From positions 1,240,001-1,304,000 of the forward strand of contig CP042279.1 in assembly GCA_007858575.1 (NCBI GenBank): a stretch of 64,000 nt of DNA, in the 5' to 3' direction. Made by a program: the position numbers and the translations under genes. Below, in pieces: positions 62,976 to 64,000 of this stretch. The DNA is from Streptomyces sp. WAC08241. Lineage in GTDB: Bacteria; Actinomycetota; Actinomycetes; Streptomycetales; Streptomycetaceae. Within the stretch, counting starts at the first letter, position 1, and each line of letters opens with the position of its first letter. The notes beneath the pieces were generated by a model, which did not search any database, had not been told where the DNA came from, and saw nothing but the letters and a program-made list of their open reading frames with translations.

Positions 62976-62991
62976 ATGTTAACGTGAACAT
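62976..62991. promoter_or_regulatory. LacI-type operator upstream of M4 protease
   Basis: ATGTTAACGTGAACAT; matches the galactan-locus operators at both ATGTT/AACAT arms, with central ACGT. It lies 163 bp before the protease start. Confidence 0.55.
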
Positions 62992-63038
62992 GTCGGCATT
63001 GGCCGGATGTTTGGCTGGAATTGACGGCGCCCTCCTGG

Positions 63039-63114
63039 CGCGACTCGCGACCTCGCGACTCGCGACCTCGCGACCTCGCGGTCGCGCGGTCGCGCGGTCG
63101 CGCGGTCGCGCGGG
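63039..63114. repeat. CG-rich tandem repeat (CTCGCGAC / GGTCGCGC)
   Basis: Alternating 7-8 bp units CTCGCGAC and CTCGCGA pass into four exact copies of GGTCGCGC. It lies between the M4 promoter and the end of the DUF916 gene. Several TCGCGA sites fall in a row. No gene is supported across it. Confidence 0.85.
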
Positions 63115-63202
63115 CGGACGGCATCCCGGACGCCGTGGTCCGTGCGCTGTCGCGCGCGCGGTGGCGTCGACGCAAGTGTGCTGGTGGTGCCGACCGCCGG
63201 GG

Positions 63203-64000
63203 TCACTCGCTCCCGTCCGCCGGTGCCGGGCGGCGGTCCTTGTGCCTGTGGTGGCGGATCAGCAGCCGGGCGCAGATCAGGAGCGCCGCGATTCCGGCCA
63301 GGAGCCACGGCACCCGGAGGAAGTCGTCGGACCCGGCGCCGTGGGCCCTCTCCGCGGTCGCCGTGACGGTGACGTCCCCCAGCCGGCGAAGGGTGCCCCG
63401 GACCAGGACTCGGAGAGCCGTACCTTCTGGCCGGGGAGCAGCTCGCCCGGCACGTTCTTCAGCTCCCGTGCGTCGGGTCCCCCGACGAACAGGCCTCCGA
63501 TGTCCACGGAGACGCGGGGGTCGAGCTTCACGTTGCCGGTGTTGCGCAGTGTGTACGAGACGGTCGACCCGCTGTCGCCGGTCCACGGCACCTGGGGAGT
63601 CCGTGCGCTGAACCGCACGTCCTCGACGGAGAGGCCGGGCTTCGCCGGCCCGTTCACGCGCAGGTAGACGCGGGCTCCGACGCCGCGCTGGACGCCGATG
63701 TGGGAACCGGCCCCGGACCGCACGCGTTCGTCGACGGCCACGAGGGCGCCCACGTGGTCACCGGGCGAGGCGTCGCGGGGAATCCTCAGGGTGATGCCGA
63801 CGGTCACCGACGAACGCGCCGGAACCGTGACGGCCTCCCGCTCGGGCTTCCCCAGGACCCGACGTCACGCTGGGGCTCCTTGAGGCCGCGCACCGCCAGC
63901 CCGCCGTCGCGTTCCGTGTTGTAGGCGTCGGCCACGTAGAGGCGGAAGGACAGCTCCTTGTCCGTGGTGTTGGTGACGACCGCACGGTCGGAGAGAGTCG
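63203..64000 (-). CDS. DUF916-like surface protein with C-terminal TM, N-terminus outside window
   Basis: At least 265 residues. LSFRLYVADAYNTERDGGLAVRGLKE, SSVTVGITLRIPRDASPGDHVGALVAVDE, GARVYLRVNGPAKPGLSVEDVRF, YTLRNTGNVKLDPRVSVDIGG and FLRVPWLLAGIAALLICARLLIRHHRHK at the end. This matches the DUF916 (WxL-interacting, peptidoglycan-binding) family with Ig-like folds and a single C-terminal anchor. Breaks near 63857 (G5 to G4) and 63381. The start lies beyond 64000. Confidence 0.75.

Noticed and set aside
63039..63114. CRISPR array
   Set aside because: Units are 7-8 bp with no spacers. No other regularly spaced repeat in the window has CRISPR dimensions, and no cas gene is present.
1..64000. 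Reading the frame breaks as pseudogenes or programmed frameshifts
   Set aside because: They affect nearly all genes, cluster in homopolymers and dinucleotide runs, and lack slippery-site plus pseudoknot structure. Sequence error is far simpler.
1..64000. Secondary-metabolite gene cluster
   Set aside because: The scattered MFS pumps, methyltransferase and SRPBCC proteins are not accompanied by any PKS, NRPS, terpene or RiPP core gene.

Overview
The window is about 73% GC by eye, has strongly GC-ending codons and GTG starts, and several genes have leaderless promoters. Gene content (geranylgeranyl-reductase-type oxidoreductase, DUF6643, DUF4865, mycothiol-dependent maleylpyruvate isomerase family, Rv1733c family, PucR/GAF regulators) points to a Streptomyces chromosome. 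I see no rRNA, tRNA, CRISPR array, insertion sequence or phage gene.

The sequence carries a very high density of small deletions. Almost every gene, including ones expected to be intact such as the apolipoprotein N-acyltransferase, breaks frame one to seven times. The frame is nearly always restored by adding one base to a C or G run, most often 4 to 5 or 5 to 6, or one unit to a CG/GC dinucleotide run. I read this as uncorrected sequencing or assembly error, not gene decay. Genes are therefore annotated across the breaks as single CDS features.

Positions 1-41300 are mostly ordinary Streptomyces chromosome. They hold a dipeptidase, an FAD oxidoreductase, a deazaflavin nitroreductase/TetR pair with an operator array, a two-component system, an MFS/MarR pair, a ROK regulator and a DUF4865/TetR pair. 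Further on are a cysteine-synthase-like enzyme, a DeoR/SRPBCC pair, a membrane hydrolase, a beta-helix/AAA+ fusion, MOSC, a glycosyltransferase, an Asp/Glu racemase, Lnt and NUDIX. A 3-hydroxybutyrate dehydrogenase/PucR/MHS symporter group follows, then a putative wall-anchored polysaccharide lyase and a peptidoglycan-binding membrane protein. A perfect 19-bp terminator hairpin at 41317-41360 marks the boundary.

Positions 41445 to about 62990 form what looks like a utilisation locus for type II arabinogalactan (plant arabinogalactan-protein glycan). A secreted GH43-type exo-beta-1,3-galactanase and a GH30-type endo-beta-1,6-galactanase, both with ricin-type lectin repeats, would cut the polymer. 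An ABC importer (binding lipoprotein plus two permeases; no ATPase in the window) and a GH35 beta-galactosidase handle the oligosaccharides. A tightly overlapped five-gene operon (lactonase, KDPG/KDPGal aldolase, sugar-acid kinase, SDR dehydrogenase, galactonate dehydratase) supplies a full oxidative De Ley-Doudoroff route from galactose to pyruvate and glyceraldehyde 3-phosphate. Control comes from a ROK repressor, two LacI repressors and a DeoR regulator.

Five related palindromes (consensus near ATGTTTRCGYAAACAT) sit upstream of the beta-galactosidase, the transporter/LacI pair, the second LacI, the GH43 gene and a secreted M4 metalloprotease. This suggests one regulon that includes a protease able to act on the protein core of the glycoprotein. 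The right edge holds a truncated DUF916-type membrane-anchored protein.
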